In this document: piece after piece, positions 42,410 through 55,517 of the stretch | How the letters are laid out: each line of letters opens with the position of its first letter | Position numbering within the stretch: position 1 is the first letter of the stretch | Assembly: GCA_948467545.1 (NCBI GenBank) | Contig: CAOKER010000011.1 | Coordinates: forward strand, 1 to 64,000 | DNA length: 64,000 nt | Direction: 5' to 3' | Source of the DNA: an uncultured Eubacteriales bacterium | GTDB taxonomy: Bacteria > Bacillota > Clostridia > Oscillospirales > CAG-272 | Position numbers and translations under genes: made by a program | Notes under the pieces: generated by a model | What the model saw: only the letters and a program-made list of their open reading frames with translations | What the model was told of the DNA's origin: nothing | Databases searched by the model: none

Positions 42410-42442
42410 AGTCAAAGAAAGTCAAAGTCAAATAAAGTCAAA
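42410..42442 (-). promoter_or_regulatory. Two CtsR boxes over the ctsR promoter
   Basis: AGTCAAA-GAA-AGTCAAA (42410-42426) and AGTCAAA-TAA-AGTCAAA (42426-42442) both fit the RGTCAAANANRGTCAAA heptad pair and share one base. On the minus strand they cover a TTGACT-17-TATAAT promoter of ctsR. Confidence 0.92.
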
Positions 42443-42514
42443 TTTAATTTATTAAATCCGATTTAGAGCGATTATTTGGAATTTTCTATCTGTTTTCTAA
42501 CTGCTGCTAATTTT

Positions 42515-42531
42515 TTTGACCATTTTTGACT
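42515..42531. promoter_or_regulatory. Third CtsR box
   Basis: TTTGACC-ATT-TTTGACT is the reverse complement of AGTCAAA-AAT-GGTCAAA. It lies 73 bp upstream of the second box, in the other orientation; a remote operator or one for an upstream promoter. Confidence 0.7.
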
Positions 42532-42631
42532 TTTGTGTTCCGTGGTATTTTTTAGAATATGAAAATGCGGACTGGTTTAAGCAGCCCGCGTATGTAAGAT
42601 TAAATTTAGAATATTTTTCGTTGCTAATGTC

Positions 42632-43957
42632 TTATGCCATATATCTGAGAACTCCGTCAAGCGCCTGAGCGGCTTCTGCCCTTGTCAAAAGGCGTCCGGG
42701 AGAAAATGCACCGGATTCGGAGCGAAAGATTCCTATGCTGCAGACTGCATGTACAGAATCTATCATGTCGGTTTGAATTGCCGCTTCGTCTGTGAAGGCC
42801 TGATTTGTCAGAGATGCCGGTATCTCTATTCCTGCTATTTTAGCTGTCATGGCTGCCGCCTCTGCCCGTGAAACAGGTTCGTCCGGTTTGATATACAGTC
42901 CGGTTTTGGTTTTTTCACCGCTTATAAATCCGTTTTTGTAAGCGTCCTCTATGCATTGAATTTCTTCGTTTGAGAGGGTGTCAGTATCACTGAAGGAACT
43001 GTTTACGGAGGAGGAAATGCTTCTTCCCGCAGCTTTATAGAGCATTAGAAGATATTCACATCTGCTTACCGAAGCGTCGGGATTAAAGCGATAGATACCA
43101 TTTTCTGAGCTTGCGCTCATGATTCCGTTGTTTACTGCATTCAGTGCGCAGCTGTATTCCTCGTTTTCCTGCATATCACTGAATGATAGTACGCTTCCGG
43201 TATTCAGAATTGAAATATTAACTTCGATTTCAGGCGTAAAATTGCCGTAAAAATCTTCGGCAATATATGAGAAACTGTCTTCTCCGCTGAAGCTTCCCGA
43301 AGGTATATATTTGTAGTTTCCGTTTTCGATATCTTCGGTTACAAGTATACCGTGGGACGGATATTCGGTTATACGGTATGTCATACTGTCTCCGTCAGGA
43401 TCGACCGCATGTATTGTACCGAAATACGGTATATCACTATAGGTTGTTACACGAGTGAATGATTTGTCGCAAAGCTCTGCAGATGGGGAAAAATTGAGAC
43501 CGGAAAGCATATAAATACTGCATTGGCATTCATAAGCTTGATTTCCTACTATTCCGATGCTGAAGCTTGATTCGGATACAGAGTCTGAGGAAGGGGTAAA
43601 TGTCAGATCGGATAATTTTGATCTGGCAATAGTGATTCCGCATTCTACAGCTTTACCTTCAATTGTAAGCACTCCTGTTTCCCGATCGGGAAGGGAAATA
43701 AAGGTTACGGACGGAACGGAAACTCCTATTATTCTGTCGAAATCGTCGGTATCAAATTCAACCTCGGTTCCGGTAAGCCCGCTTTTAACAAGCGTCAGAT
43801 TTTCTGACAGCACGGACAATGCGGGAGATATGGGAAAAAGCTTTTTGTCAGCTGCATTAATACCGAGGTTTGAGAGCGCATTATATGTTATAATCGCTGC
43901 AGACATTAAGCATGCGGTAATCTTTATTTTTTTCATAACAGCTTTGTTATTTCTCAT
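42632..43957 (-). CDS. Secreted protein with three SLH domains
   Basis: About 441 residues; the start at ATG 43957 is a choice among ATG 43969, 43957 and 43936. Signal-like N-terminus (KIKITACLMSAAIITYNALSNLGINA), a beta-rich region (about 50-195), a cadherin/tandem-95-like domain (about 195-265, HAVDPDGDSMTYRITEYPSHGIL) and three S-layer homology repeats at the C-terminus (about 280-440; AVNNGIMSAS, AYKNGFISG, AVCSIGIFRSESGAFSPGRLLTRAEAA). SLH domains bind secondary cell-wall polymers, so this is a surface protein. Divergent from rluA-like gene. Confidence 0.8.
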   Translation of the reverse strand: MRNNKAVMKKIKITACLMSAAIITYNALSNLGINAADKKLFPISPALSVLSENLTLVKSGLTGTEVEFDTDDFDRIIGVSVPSVTFISLPDRETGVLTIEGKAVECGITIARSKLSDLTFTPSSDSVSESSFSIGIVGNQAYECQCSIYMLSGLNFSPSAELCDKSFTRVTTYSDIPYFGTIHAVDPDGDSMTYRITEYPSHGILVTEDIENGNYKYIPSGSFSGEDSFSYIAEDFYGNFTPEIEVNISILNTGSVLSFSDMQENEEYSCALNAVNNGIMSASSENGIYRFNPDASVSRCEYLLMLYKAAGRSISSSVNSSFSDTDTLSNEEIQCIEDAYKNGFISGEKTKTGLYIKPDEPVSRAEAAAMTAKIAGIEIPASLTNQAFTDEAAIQTDMIDSVHAVCSIGIFRSESGAFSPGRLLTRAEAAQALDGVLRYMA

Positions 43958-44074
43958 ATAAATAACCATACCTTTCTGATGTGAAAAAGTATAAATTAAG
44001 GACTTTGGAGCTTGAATTATTAATACTCTTTATGCTATAATAATAAAATATATTGATAATTAAAGGACAGATAA

Positions 44075-45055
44075 ATGAGATATAAGATTTCGGGGACGCA
44101 CGACGGTGAGATGCTGAGAAATTATCTTTATAAATATCTCGGTTTGTCACACTCGACAGTAACTCAATTAAAAAATCGGGAAAAGGGCATTATGCTGAAC
44201 GGAAAGCATGTCACTGTACGTGCATATTTGAAAAGCGGAGATGTTCTTGATATAATGTATGAGGACAAATTCTCCGATATGAATGAAAAGCTTATTTCTG
44301 TGAAAATGCCGCTTGATATACTGTACGAAGATGATTCACTTATTTTGTGTAATAAACCGGCATTTGTTCCTACGCACCCTTCTCACGGACATACCACAGA
44401 TACGCTTGCCAACGGCCTTGCTGCTTATTTTGAGGAAAAGGGTATTCCTTTTGTTTTCAGGGCGGTAAACCGTCTTGATTCTGATACAAGCGGAGTTGTT
44501 CTTGTGGCAAAGAACAGACCTGCCGCGGCGGAGATGTCACGCCGTATGGCGGCCGGTCAGATAGAAAAAAAGTATATTGCTGTACTCCGGGGTAAATTTG
44601 AGGACGCTCTTGCAAATACGGGGGAAATAGTGGCAAATATAGGACGATGTGAAAAAAGCGTGATTTTCCGTGAGATTAAGCCGGAAGGATGCGGCGATTT
44701 TGCGGTTACAAAATATAAAAAAATCATCGAATACGAGCTTGACGGTGCAATATACACTCTTGTAAGCGCCTCCCCTGTAACCGGACGCACACATCAGCTT
44801 CGCGTGCATTTTGCCCATATCGGGCATCCGATTGCAGGAGACCGGCTGTATGCGTCGGGATTCGGCCGCGAAAGTTCGGATGTAGATGAATATAATGTTA
44901 TATCCGAAAGAAAGATAATAGGGAGACAGGCGCTGCACGCATTATCTCTTAATTTTGTTACCTATAGTGATAATAAAAGTATCGAGGTATATGCTCCGAT
45001 ACCGGATGATATGAGAAAAATATTGCCGGAGAGCTTTAGTTTAGAGAACATATGA
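44075..45055 (+). CDS. RluA-family pseudouridine synthase
   Basis: 326 residues. An N-terminal S4-like part (about 1-75), then the catalytic domain with NRLDSDTSGVVLVAKNR, where the Asp of the RLDxDTSG motif is the nucleophile, and GRTHQLRVHFAHIGHPIAGDRLY. It isomerises uridines in rRNA or tRNA, most like RluD/YlyB types; target site unknown. 72 nt upstream of the DUF3810 gene. Confidence 0.92.
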   Translation: MRYKISGTHDGEMLRNYLYKYLGLSHSTVTQLKNREKGIMLNGKHVTVRAYLKSGDVLDIMYEDKFSDMNEKLISVKMPLDILYEDDSLILCNKPAFVPTHPSHGHTTDTLANGLAAYFEEKGIPFVFRAVNRLDSDTSGVVLVAKNRPAAAEMSRRMAAGQIEKKYIAVLRGKFEDALANTGEIVANIGRCEKSVIFREIKPEGCGDFAVTKYKKIIEYELDGAIYTLVSASPVTGRTHQLRVHFAHIGHPIAGDRLYASGFGRESSDVDEYNVISERKIIGRQALHALSLNFVTYSDNKSIEVYAPIPDDMRKILPESFSLENI

Positions 45056-45127
45056 GAAACATATAAGATTTTGGAGAATTGAGTTTAATCGGATTTTGAG
45101 TATTATATTTTAATAAAGGAAAAAACA

Positions 45128-46261
45128 ATGGGAGAACAAAATACAAAAAATAAAACCGAGAGCATATTTTCAAAGTTTCGGAAATATTGTCCTGTACCTT
45201 CGATGATTTTTTTCGCGGCAGCCGCCGCGGCTCTTACAGTCCATATAACATGTATTTGCAGCACAGAGTTTTCGGATGCTATGAATAATTCGGTTTGCAG
45301 AGCAGTCAGATTTATTCTTGCGAAAATCACAGGCTGGTTTCCTTTTTCACTTGCAGAAACTCTCTTGCTGTGCCTGCCTCTTATTTTTATTCTTATGATA
45401 CGGTATTCGGTACACATAAGCCGTGACGCTTCATCGCTGCGTACGGTAAGATATTTATGCGGCGTATTATCGGTGGTGACGCTTCTTTATTCTTTCTTTG
45501 TTTTTGGCTTTGCACCTGCATATCACGGAAGTACTCTTGAAAAAAAGCTTGGCATTGAAAGGCGTGATGTTTCCGCGGAAGAGCTGTACGAAACCGCTGA
45601 AATATTAAAGACAAAAGCAGAAGAGCTTGCAAATAATGTCGAATTTATAAACGGCGGCGCTTCGGTTATGCCGTACACTGCGTTTGAAATGAACGATAAG
45701 CTGAATTACGCATACGATTCTTTTTGCGTCAAAAACGATTTTGTACAGAAAATGAATACCAAAATTAAACATATCGCATTCAGCAAGCTTATGACATATA
45801 CTCATATTGCAGGTGTATATACCTATTATACGGGCGAAGCGAATCTCAATACTAATTTTCCGTCATATACGCTTCCGTATACTGCCGCGCATGAGCTATC
45901 GCACCAGCGAGGTACAGCACGTGAGGATGAAGCAAATTTTTTGGCTTTTCTTGTTTGCATGGAAAGCGATGATGAATATATAAAGTACAGCGGATATCTC
46001 AATCTTTTCGAATATGTAGCGGGCGCGCTTTATAAAGCCGACAGCGGTCTTTATTCATCTCTTATGTCAAATCTTGATATGCGAATATACAGCGAACTTT
46101 TTTCGTATAATAATTTTTTTGATAAGTACAGAGATTCGGTTGTTTCAAAAATCAGCGGAACTGTTAATGACACTTATCTGAAATCACAGGGACAGGAAGC
46201 CGGAACTGACAGTTACGGAAGAGTGGTTGATCTTGCTGTTGCATACTTTATTCCGAATTAA
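45128..46261 (+). CDS. DUF3810 membrane protein, putative metallopeptidase
   Basis: 377 residues. Three hydrophobic segments in the first 135 residues (about 25-50, 78-95, 112-132) are followed by an extracytoplasmic domain with HELSHQRGTAREDEANFLAFL, an HExxH-like zinc site with a downstream Glu, as in DUF3810. Substrate is unknown. It follows the pseudouridine synthase closely and may share its transcript. Confidence 0.82.
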   Translation: MGEQNTKNKTESIFSKFRKYCPVPSMIFFAAAAAALTVHITCICSTEFSDAMNNSVCRAVRFILAKITGWFPFSLAETLLLCLPLIFILMIRYSVHISRDASSLRTVRYLCGVLSVVTLLYSFFVFGFAPAYHGSTLEKKLGIERRDVSAEELYETAEILKTKAEELANNVEFINGGASVMPYTAFEMNDKLNYAYDSFCVKNDFVQKMNTKIKHIAFSKLMTYTHIAGVYTYYTGEANLNTNFPSYTLPYTAAHELSHQRGTAREDEANFLAFLVCMESDDEYIKYSGYLNLFEYVAGALYKADSGLYSSLMSNLDMRIYSELFSYNNFFDKYRDSVVSKISGTVNDTYLKSQGQEAGTDSYGRVVDLAVAYFIPN

Positions 46262-46479
46262 TTTTCCGAAATGTAACAAAAAATTATTCAGTGAATATAT
46301 TTTTAATATACGGATCGTTGTATTTGCGGTTGGTAAGGATATATTATGCTGTCCTGCTGTAATTACAGTATAGTTGGATGCAAAGACATTGTTGACAAAA
46401 AATACCCAACTGATTATGGAATTAACCGTCTATATTGCACAAAGATTGGTATGCTGTTGAAAAAATAGCATAAAAAACC

Positions 46480-46531
46480 TTTTCAAAAGTATAAATGTGT
46501 GGTATAATAAAAGTGTGTGAAGCTTTCACAC
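46480..46531 (+). promoter_or_regulatory. Promoter with inverted repeat upstream of murA
   Basis: TTTTCA (46480-46485), 17-nt spacer and TGG-TATAAT (46500-46508, extended -10). At the expected start lies GTGTGA (46515-46520) / TCACAC (46526-46531) around AGCTT, a possible operator or hairpin. About 320 nt of AT-rich leader precede murA; no other gene is seen in 46262-46852. Confidence 0.55.
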
Positions 46532-46852
46532 CAATCGGATTGATGAATTTTTTTGTTTTTATTTTGCAGCACATAACAGCTGGTTTATAATTTTGTGCGG
46601 ATAGTTGTATACTATCGCATGTAATATTATTTTATTATAGTAAGATTATCGCCAATCTTTTTAAGAACGGTTTCTATATTTTTTATATACTTCTTATATA
46701 CTTCGGAAACTGTCTTGATGGTTTTTAATCAATATTGAATCGTATTTTTGTTTAATCAATTTGTGCATACATTGTTATTTTTTATATCTTTACGAATTTT
46801 GCACCGCAGTCCGTGGTATTAAATGTTATGAAATGAGGCCATAGTATAAATT

Positions 46853-48142
46853 ATGGATAAGTATATAATAAACGGAGGAAAGCCGATTTGCGGCTCGATT
46901 GAAACGAGCGGCATGAAAAATTCAGCTGTTGCCATACTTTTCGGCTGTTTGCTTATTAACGATACCTGCATTATCGAAAATGTTCCGGATATAATAGACG
47001 TAGCGGTATCTCTTGAAATACTTTCCGGTGTAGGTGTAAGGGTACGCAGAATCGGAAAGAATACAATAGAGCTTGATTCTACATATGCTGTCGGAGGCAC
47101 ATCATCTTATGAGCTTGTAAGGAAGATGAGAGCTTCTTATTATTTAATGGGAGCGGAGCTCGGACGTTTTTCTTCTGCATATGTTGCATATCCGGGAGGC
47201 TGCGATTTCGGAGTTCGTCCTATCGATCAGCATATTAAAGGATTTGAATGTCTCGGAGCTACAGTTAATGTAGAAGGCGGATATGTCGAAGCAAATGCAC
47301 TCGGAGGACTTCACGGCGGAAATATATTTTTTGATGTGACAACAGTCGGCGGAACAATCAATGTGATTCTTGCCGCTGTAAAAGCAGACGGAGTTACTGT
47401 AATCGAGAATGCTGCCAGAGAACCTCATGTTGTTGATCTTGCCAACTTTTTAAATACATGCGGGGCAAGAATCAGCGGAGCGGGTACGGATACAATAAAA
47501 ATACGAGGAGTTAAACAGCTCCACGGCTGTACATATGCTATTATTCCGGATATGATTGAGGCCGGTACATACATGATTGCAGCAGCGGCAACATGCGGAA
47601 ATCTGAGAATTACAAATGTAATTCCTAAACATCTTGAGTCAATATCAGCAAAGCTCGTTGAAATGGGTGTTGACGTTATTGAAGATGACAATTATGTAAT
47701 TGTGTCGAGGCGCGGACCTCTCGACCGGGTAAATATTAAAACTCAGCCGTATCCCGGATTTCCGACTGACCTTCAGCCTCAGATTTGTGTTCTTATGTGT
47801 CTTGCCAACGGTGTCAGTTATTTAAATGAAAGCGTTTGGGATAACCGTTTCAGATATGTATCGGAACTGAAACGTATGGGAGCAAATATTCGGGTAAACG
47901 GCAGAACAGCTATAATAGAGGGAGGAAAGCCTCTCAGCGCGGCGGCTTTAAAGGCTTGTGACCTTCGTGCGGGCGCTGCTATGATAATTGCAGGCTTGGC
48001 TGCTTCCGGTACGACTGAAATTGATGATATTTATTATGTTGAACGCGGATATGATGACATAGTTGGAAAGCTTAACAGCGTGGGAGCAAATATTGTGATG
48101 CGTACCGTTCCGGATGTTGTTTCTTTCAGCAAGGCTACATGA
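46853..48142 (+). CDS. murA: UDP-N-acetylglucosamine 1-carboxyvinyltransferase
   Basis: 429 residues, the standard MurA length. First committed step of peptidoglycan synthesis. Motifs: INGGKPICGSIETSGMKNSAV (UDP-GlcNAc binding, Lys22-like), YPGGCDFGVRPIDQHIKGFECLGA containing the active-site Cys loop, and IPDMIEAGTYMIAAA (Asp305-like). The ribosome site (ATGAGG) is rather distant, about 14 nt. Monocistronic with a terminator. Confidence 0.96.
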   Translation: MDKYIINGGKPICGSIETSGMKNSAVAILFGCLLINDTCIIENVPDIIDVAVSLEILSGVGVRVRRIGKNTIELDSTYAVGGTSSYELVRKMRASYYLMGAELGRFSSAYVAYPGGCDFGVRPIDQHIKGFECLGATVNVEGGYVEANALGGLHGGNIFFDVTTVGGTINVILAAVKADGVTVIENAAREPHVVDLANFLNTCGARISGAGTDTIKIRGVKQLHGCTYAIIPDMIEAGTYMIAAAATCGNLRITNVIPKHLESISAKLVEMGVDVIEDDNYVIVSRRGPLDRVNIKTQPYPGFPTDLQPQICVLMCLANGVSYLNESVWDNRFRYVSELKRMGANIRVNGRTAIIEGGKPLSAAALKACDLRAGAAMIIAGLAASGTTEIDDIYYVERGYDDIVGKLNSVGANIVMRTVPDVVSFSKAT

Positions 48143-48159
48143 TTTTTAGATTAAATTTG

Positions 48160-48194
48160 TTTGCGCATCAGACTGTGTAAGACTGATGCGCAAA
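48160..48194 (+). terminator. Terminator of murA
   Basis: TTTGCGCATCAG (48160-48171) pairs with CTGATGCGCAAA (48183-48194). Confidence 0.8.
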
Positions 48195-48378
48195 TAAGCT
48201 TAAATCTTAATTAAATGCGGGCTTAATTGATTTTTCGGCGGGGATATAATCCGCTGTTGCATTCCATTCGCTGCATTACGATGCTTTGCGTCTTGGGGAA
48301 AAACCAGTTTAAAGTTTTTGACTGTGTTTGTGTCTCGGTTGATATAAGATTTTAATAATTTACAACTAAAATGAATTT

Positions 48379-48454
48379 CGGGGTGTGGCTCAGTTGGTAG
48401 AGCGGGTGGTTTGGGACCATCAGGCCGCAGGTTCAAGTCCTGTCACTCCGACCA
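48379..48454 (+). tRNA. tRNA-Pro(UGG)
   Basis: Acceptor CGGGGTG/CACTCCG (one G-U), anticodon loop TTTGGGA with anticodon TGG, T arm TTCAAGT, encoded CCA. Confidence 0.95.
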
Positions 48455-48490
48455 AAATCCTCTGAAACGCTTAATTTCAGAGGATTTTTT
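48455..48490 (+). terminator. Terminator of tRNA-Pro
   Basis: AAATCCTCTGAAA pairs with TTTCAGAGGATTT, then TTTG. The stretch to 48789 is AT-rich and gene-free. Confidence 0.92.
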
Positions 48491-48789
48491 GTTTTGTAAA
48501 AGCCTTTTTGTCTACTGCTTTTCAGATTTTGAAAAAGTGACTATTTCGGTTGTTTATATTGCTTTTTATTTTCTTCGTTCGGATGTGTAGAAGAAAAAAT
48601 GCTAATTTTAAAAAAATTTATAAATTATTTAACCGACGCGGCCGAATAATTTGCAAAAATAAAAAAATAGATTTATTATTTTCACTGAAATTTATGCGAT
48701 GAAAATTCCCGTTTATTTACGGATATACAAAGGCAAAGGAACTGCATATTATTATAATAACCAATATAGCATATAGGGAGAATGATAAT

Positions 48790-49740
48790 ATGAAACGATG
48801 TGTTCCATTGGAACCCGCAGCTGAAGCTGTCTGTAATCAAAGTTCCGTTCCTCCGCTGATTTTTCAGTTACCGCCGGTGCAGGGCAGAAAGGTATTGGAA
48901 GAAGCTCAGGATACGCCCGTATATAAATATCCTGCAAATATTTCATCGGATTGCATACACACCGGAGCATGGGGAAATATCCCGGTGTATTTTATTGTCC
49001 CCGAGGGTGAAAAAATCAGAAATATTATATTCTACATTCACGGTGCCGGCTGGGTATTCGGCAGCTTTCACACTCACGAGAAGTTAGTCAGAGAACTTTC
49101 GGCAAGAACAAATTCACTGGTCGTTTTTCCGGAATACAGCCGATCACCGGAAGCAAAATATCCGACAGCGATTGAACAGTGTTACTATATCTTATCTCAT
49201 CTAAAGGAAATCATTGAGGATCGCTTTTCGTTTGTCAAATGTCCTACTCTCACAGTTGCAGGCGACAGCGTTGGCGGAAATATGGCAATCGCAATGGCTC
49301 TTATGTCATCTGCGCGGCATGGTACGAGTATTGATAAACTGTTATTGTATTATCCGGTAACAAATGCCTGCTTTGACACACCGAGTTATCGTGAATTTGC
49401 AGTAAATTATTACTTGTATCGAGAAGGAATGAAATGGTTTTGGTGTCAATATACACCTTCTATGAAGGATCGAAATAAAATAACTGCATCTCCTCTTCGG
49501 GCGAGCATAGATTGTTTTAGAGGCTTTCCAAAGACGATGATTATCAATGGACAGGCGGATGTATTACGCAGTGAAGGAGAAGCCTTCGGAGAAAAACTTA
49601 GATGTGCCGGTGTGGAGGTAACTGCTGTGCGGATACAAGGAATAATTCATGATTTCGTGATGCTTAACTCACTGGATCAGACCAATGCCTGCCGTACCGC
49701 AATGGATGCATCAATTGAGTGGATTAACCGCAAAAATTAA
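48790..49740 (+). CDS. Alpha/beta-hydrolase, esterase/lipase of the HSL family
   Basis: 316 residues. The HGAGWVFGS motif (oxyanion hole, HGGG-type) at about residue 82, the nucleophile elbow GDSVGG (about 160), Asp in QADVLRSEGE and His in IIHDFVML make a complete Ser-Asp-His triad of the hormone-sensitive-lipase group. It probably hydrolyses short acyl esters; natural substrate unknown. No signal peptide. Strong GGGAG site. Confidence 0.9.
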   Translation: MKRCVPLEPAAEAVCNQSSVPPLIFQLPPVQGRKVLEEAQDTPVYKYPANISSDCIHTGAWGNIPVYFIVPEGEKIRNIIFYIHGAGWVFGSFHTHEKLVRELSARTNSLVVFPEYSRSPEAKYPTAIEQCYYILSHLKEIIEDRFSFVKCPTLTVAGDSVGGNMAIAMALMSSARHGTSIDKLLLYYPVTNACFDTPSYREFAVNYYLYREGMKWFWCQYTPSMKDRNKITASPLRASIDCFRGFPKTMIINGQADVLRSEGEAFGEKLRCAGVEVTAVRIQGIIHDFVMLNSLDQTNACRTAMDASIEWINRKN

Positions 49741-49962
49741 TTCTCTTTTTCGTTAAATCGTAATTGTAATTGATTCCGTATTTCTTTAACTTATCAGTAC
49801 CTTGTATTGCACTTCAAAAACTAATTGGCTTTTCAGACCGCTTTTTAATTTTTGAAGACAACAATTTATAATAATAAAAATTACCTTTAAATCGCCTTAT
49901 CTAATCGAGCGTCAAGAGCCGAAGATGCTTTTCAATACGGCGTGTATTTGAAAATTACATTT

Positions 49963-50028
49963 GAAGGTGACAAGAAAGATGACATGAAAGATGACAATAT
50001 GACAATAAAGATGACAATAAAGATGACA
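49963..50028. repeat. Imperfect AAAGATGACA repeats
   Basis: AAAGATGACA occurs at 49975, 49987, 50007 and 50019, with a variant GAAGGTGACA at 49963. The 60-codon frame covering it (49942-50124) has no other sign of being a gene. A GGCCGGCGGC/GCTGCTGGCC-like hairpin follows near 50068-50095, between the converging esterase and obg genes. Confidence 0.65.
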
Positions 50029-50131
50029 AGAATGGAAGAAAATATTCTTGATAGAGATACGCAAGGGCCGGCGGCTTTAATGGCTGCTGGCCGAAAGTTA
50101 TCAGTCTTTCCTTACGGTCCTTAAGGAAAAT

Positions 50132-51436
<1,305 letters not shown>

Positions 51437-51559
51437 TTAAATTTCGATTCAATCAGAACCGATTCAGGTAAATTATTTCGGAATGTTCGGAAATTCGGAA
51501 ATTCGGATAAATGTCCCTGAATGCAGTCCGTGACTTTTAATGATATTTTCTCATTCTTT

Positions 51560-53560
<2,001 letters not shown>

Positions 53561-53692
53561 TTAAACCTTTCGTTTTCGTAAAGAGTAAGATATTTTTTAT
53601 CCGGTCGGTATTGCGTAAAGATAAGCCGGCGAACGGCTTTTTACACTTATCGAAAAGAATTCTGAACTTACTTTCAGTAGTAGGTAATCCTA

Positions 53693-53721
53693 TTGACAAA
53701 AGAAAGCGATAATGATATAAT
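53693..53721 (+). promoter_or_regulatory. Promoter of the SorE-like/aldolase/PHP operon
   Basis: TTGACA (53693-53698), 17-nt spacer, TATAAT (53716-53721): consensus. A leader of about 290 nt follows with two small hairpins, GGAAT/ATTCC (53914-53928) and GTCTGAA/TTCAGAC (53930-53953). No riboswitch class recognised. Confidence 0.8.
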
Positions 53722-54012
53722 AAAAACAATAATAGCCATATAAGGCTTATATTATACTTTTTGATATTTACTATATAATTATACTCTGTTAATCTCGAAT
53801 CAGTATAACATATTTTTCCCGGTAATGCAAGTATATCATGCTGTTTGCGGCTGTATTTTATGTTTGCTCAAAGCTATGTCCTGTATTTGTTGTTTTCAGC
53901 CGAGGACAGAATGGGAATACAAAATTCCGGTCTGAAGGATTTTTCTTTCAGACTTATGTATTTAAGCTGATGAATTTGCACAGAGGAACAGAATAAAAAG
54001 GAGCGGTTGAAA

Positions 54013-55275
54013 ATGAAAACTAAAGCAGTAAGAATTTACGGCAAGAATGATCTTCGTCTTGAGGAATTTGAACTTCCTGAAATGGGCGAGGACGAAATTT
54101 TGGCGCATGTTATCTCGGACAGCGTATGCATGTCTTCCCACAAGGCGGCACTTCAAGGACCGGATCATAAGAGAGTTCCGAACGATGTAGCTGAAAATCC
54201 TACAATTATAGGCCATGAATTCTGCGGTGAAATTGTAAAGGTCGGTTCAAAATGGGCGGATCAGTTTAAGCCCGGCGATCGTTTTTCAATTCAGCCTGCA
54301 ATGAACTATAAGGGCAGTCTTGACGCTCCCGGCTATTCATATAAATATGTGGGCGGAGATTCGACATATGTAATTATACCTAATGAGGTAATGGAAACAG
54401 GATGTCTGCTTCGCTACGGCGGAGAAGCTTTCTTCTATGGCTCGCTTGCTGAGCCGGTGTCCTGTATTGTCGGAGCATTTCATGCCAATTATCATACGAC
54501 GGCGGGAAAATACGTTCATGATATGGGAATCAAAGAAGGCGGCTGTCTTGCGATTCTTGCCGGTGCGGGTCCTATGGGACTCGGTGCAATCGACTATGCA
54601 ATCGGATGCGACAGAAAGCCGTCCCTTGTGGTTGTAACGGATATTGATGACGCACGTCTTGCCCGCGCCGAGGAGATTCTGTCCGTTAAAAAGGCGGAGG
54701 CTCAGGGCGTTAAGCTGATATATCTTAACACAGGCAAGCTCGACGACGCAGTCTCATATATGATGGAACTGACAGGGGGCAAGGGATATGACGATGTATT
54801 TGTGTACGCTCCTGTAAAGCCGGTTGTAGAAATGGGAGATAAACTGCTTGCCCGTGACGGTTGTCTTAATTTCTTTGCAGGTCCGACAAACGCAGCTTTT
54901 TCGGCAGAGTTCAATTTCTATAACGTGCATTACGGCTCTACTCATATTGTGGGAACGTCCGGAGGAAATACCGATGATATGATTGAAGCTATCGGCATGA
55001 TGGAAAAGGGACTGATTAATCCGGCAGCTATGATTACACATGTCGGCGGTCTTAATACCGTTATTGACACCGTAATCAATCTACCTGAAATTAAAGGCGG
55101 AAAGAAGCTTATATATACAAACAAGGATATGCCGCTTGTCGCAATCGCTGATTTTGAAGAGCGCGGAAAAACCGAGCCGTTTTATGCGGATTTGGCGGAA
55201 ATCTGCAAGAGAAACAACAATCTTTGGTGCCTTGAAGCAGAAAAATACGTACTCGAAAATGCAAAGGATATCTGA
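54013..55275 (+). CDS. Zinc-type alcohol dehydrogenase, L-sorbose-1-phosphate reductase-like
   Basis: 420 residues from ATG 54013 (AAGGAG 9 nt upstream). Medium-chain dehydrogenase: GroES-like N-terminal domain with GHEFCGEIVKVG, then a Rossmann domain with AGAGPMGLGAIDYA. Length and sequence resemble the SorE group (L-sorbose 1-phosphate reductase) rather than typical 350-residue alcohol dehydrogenases. The usual catalytic Cys appears in SDSVCMSSHKA. First gene of an operon with an aldolase-SDR fusion and a PHP-domain protein, so a sugar or sugar-phosphate catabolic route is likely; no transporter is adjacent. Confidence 0.82.
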   Translation: MKTKAVRIYGKNDLRLEEFELPEMGEDEILAHVISDSVCMSSHKAALQGPDHKRVPNDVAENPTIIGHEFCGEIVKVGSKWADQFKPGDRFSIQPAMNYKGSLDAPGYSYKYVGGDSTYVIIPNEVMETGCLLRYGGEAFFYGSLAEPVSCIVGAFHANYHTTAGKYVHDMGIKEGGCLAILAGAGPMGLGAIDYAIGCDRKPSLVVVTDIDDARLARAEEILSVKKAEAQGVKLIYLNTGKLDDAVSYMMELTGGKGYDDVFVYAPVKPVVEMGDKLLARDGCLNFFAGPTNAAFSAEFNFYNVHYGSTHIVGTSGGNTDDMIEAIGMMEKGLINPAAMITHVGGLNTVIDTVINLPEIKGGKKLIYTNKDMPLVAIADFEERGKTEPFYADLAEICKRNNNLWCLEAEKYVLENAKDI

Positions 55276-55309
55276 TCTGAGCGATTGAAAGGCCGATATG
55301 TGATATAGC

Positions 55310-55410
55310 TGAAAGCAAAATGTCTCCTGCCTTTACGGCGGCGGTTTCTATCGGCTTTTTCAGCGTCGCTTTAATCCGCCGCCGAAAAAGCTTTATGGCA
55401 GTGACTTGCG
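55310..55410 (+). repeat. GC-rich intergenic repeat, copy 4
   Basis: GCTGAAAGCAAAATGTCTCCTGCC, GGCGGCGG, CGGCTTTTTCAGCG and CCGCCGCCGAAAAAGCTTTATGGCAGTG share blocks with copies 1 and 2. It lies between two genes of the operon. Confidence 0.5.
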
Positions 55411-55517
55411 CACTATTTGGAATTATGCAGAACCGGCGGCTACGTCGGTTCTGCAGCGGATTTATACGGAAAAACGATTAATGAAAAACGATTAATGAAT
55501 AAGGAAGGGTAATCGAA

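Noticed and set aside
49942..50124. 60-codon frame over AAAGATGACA repeats
   Set aside because: Low-complexity product, no family, no ribosome site.
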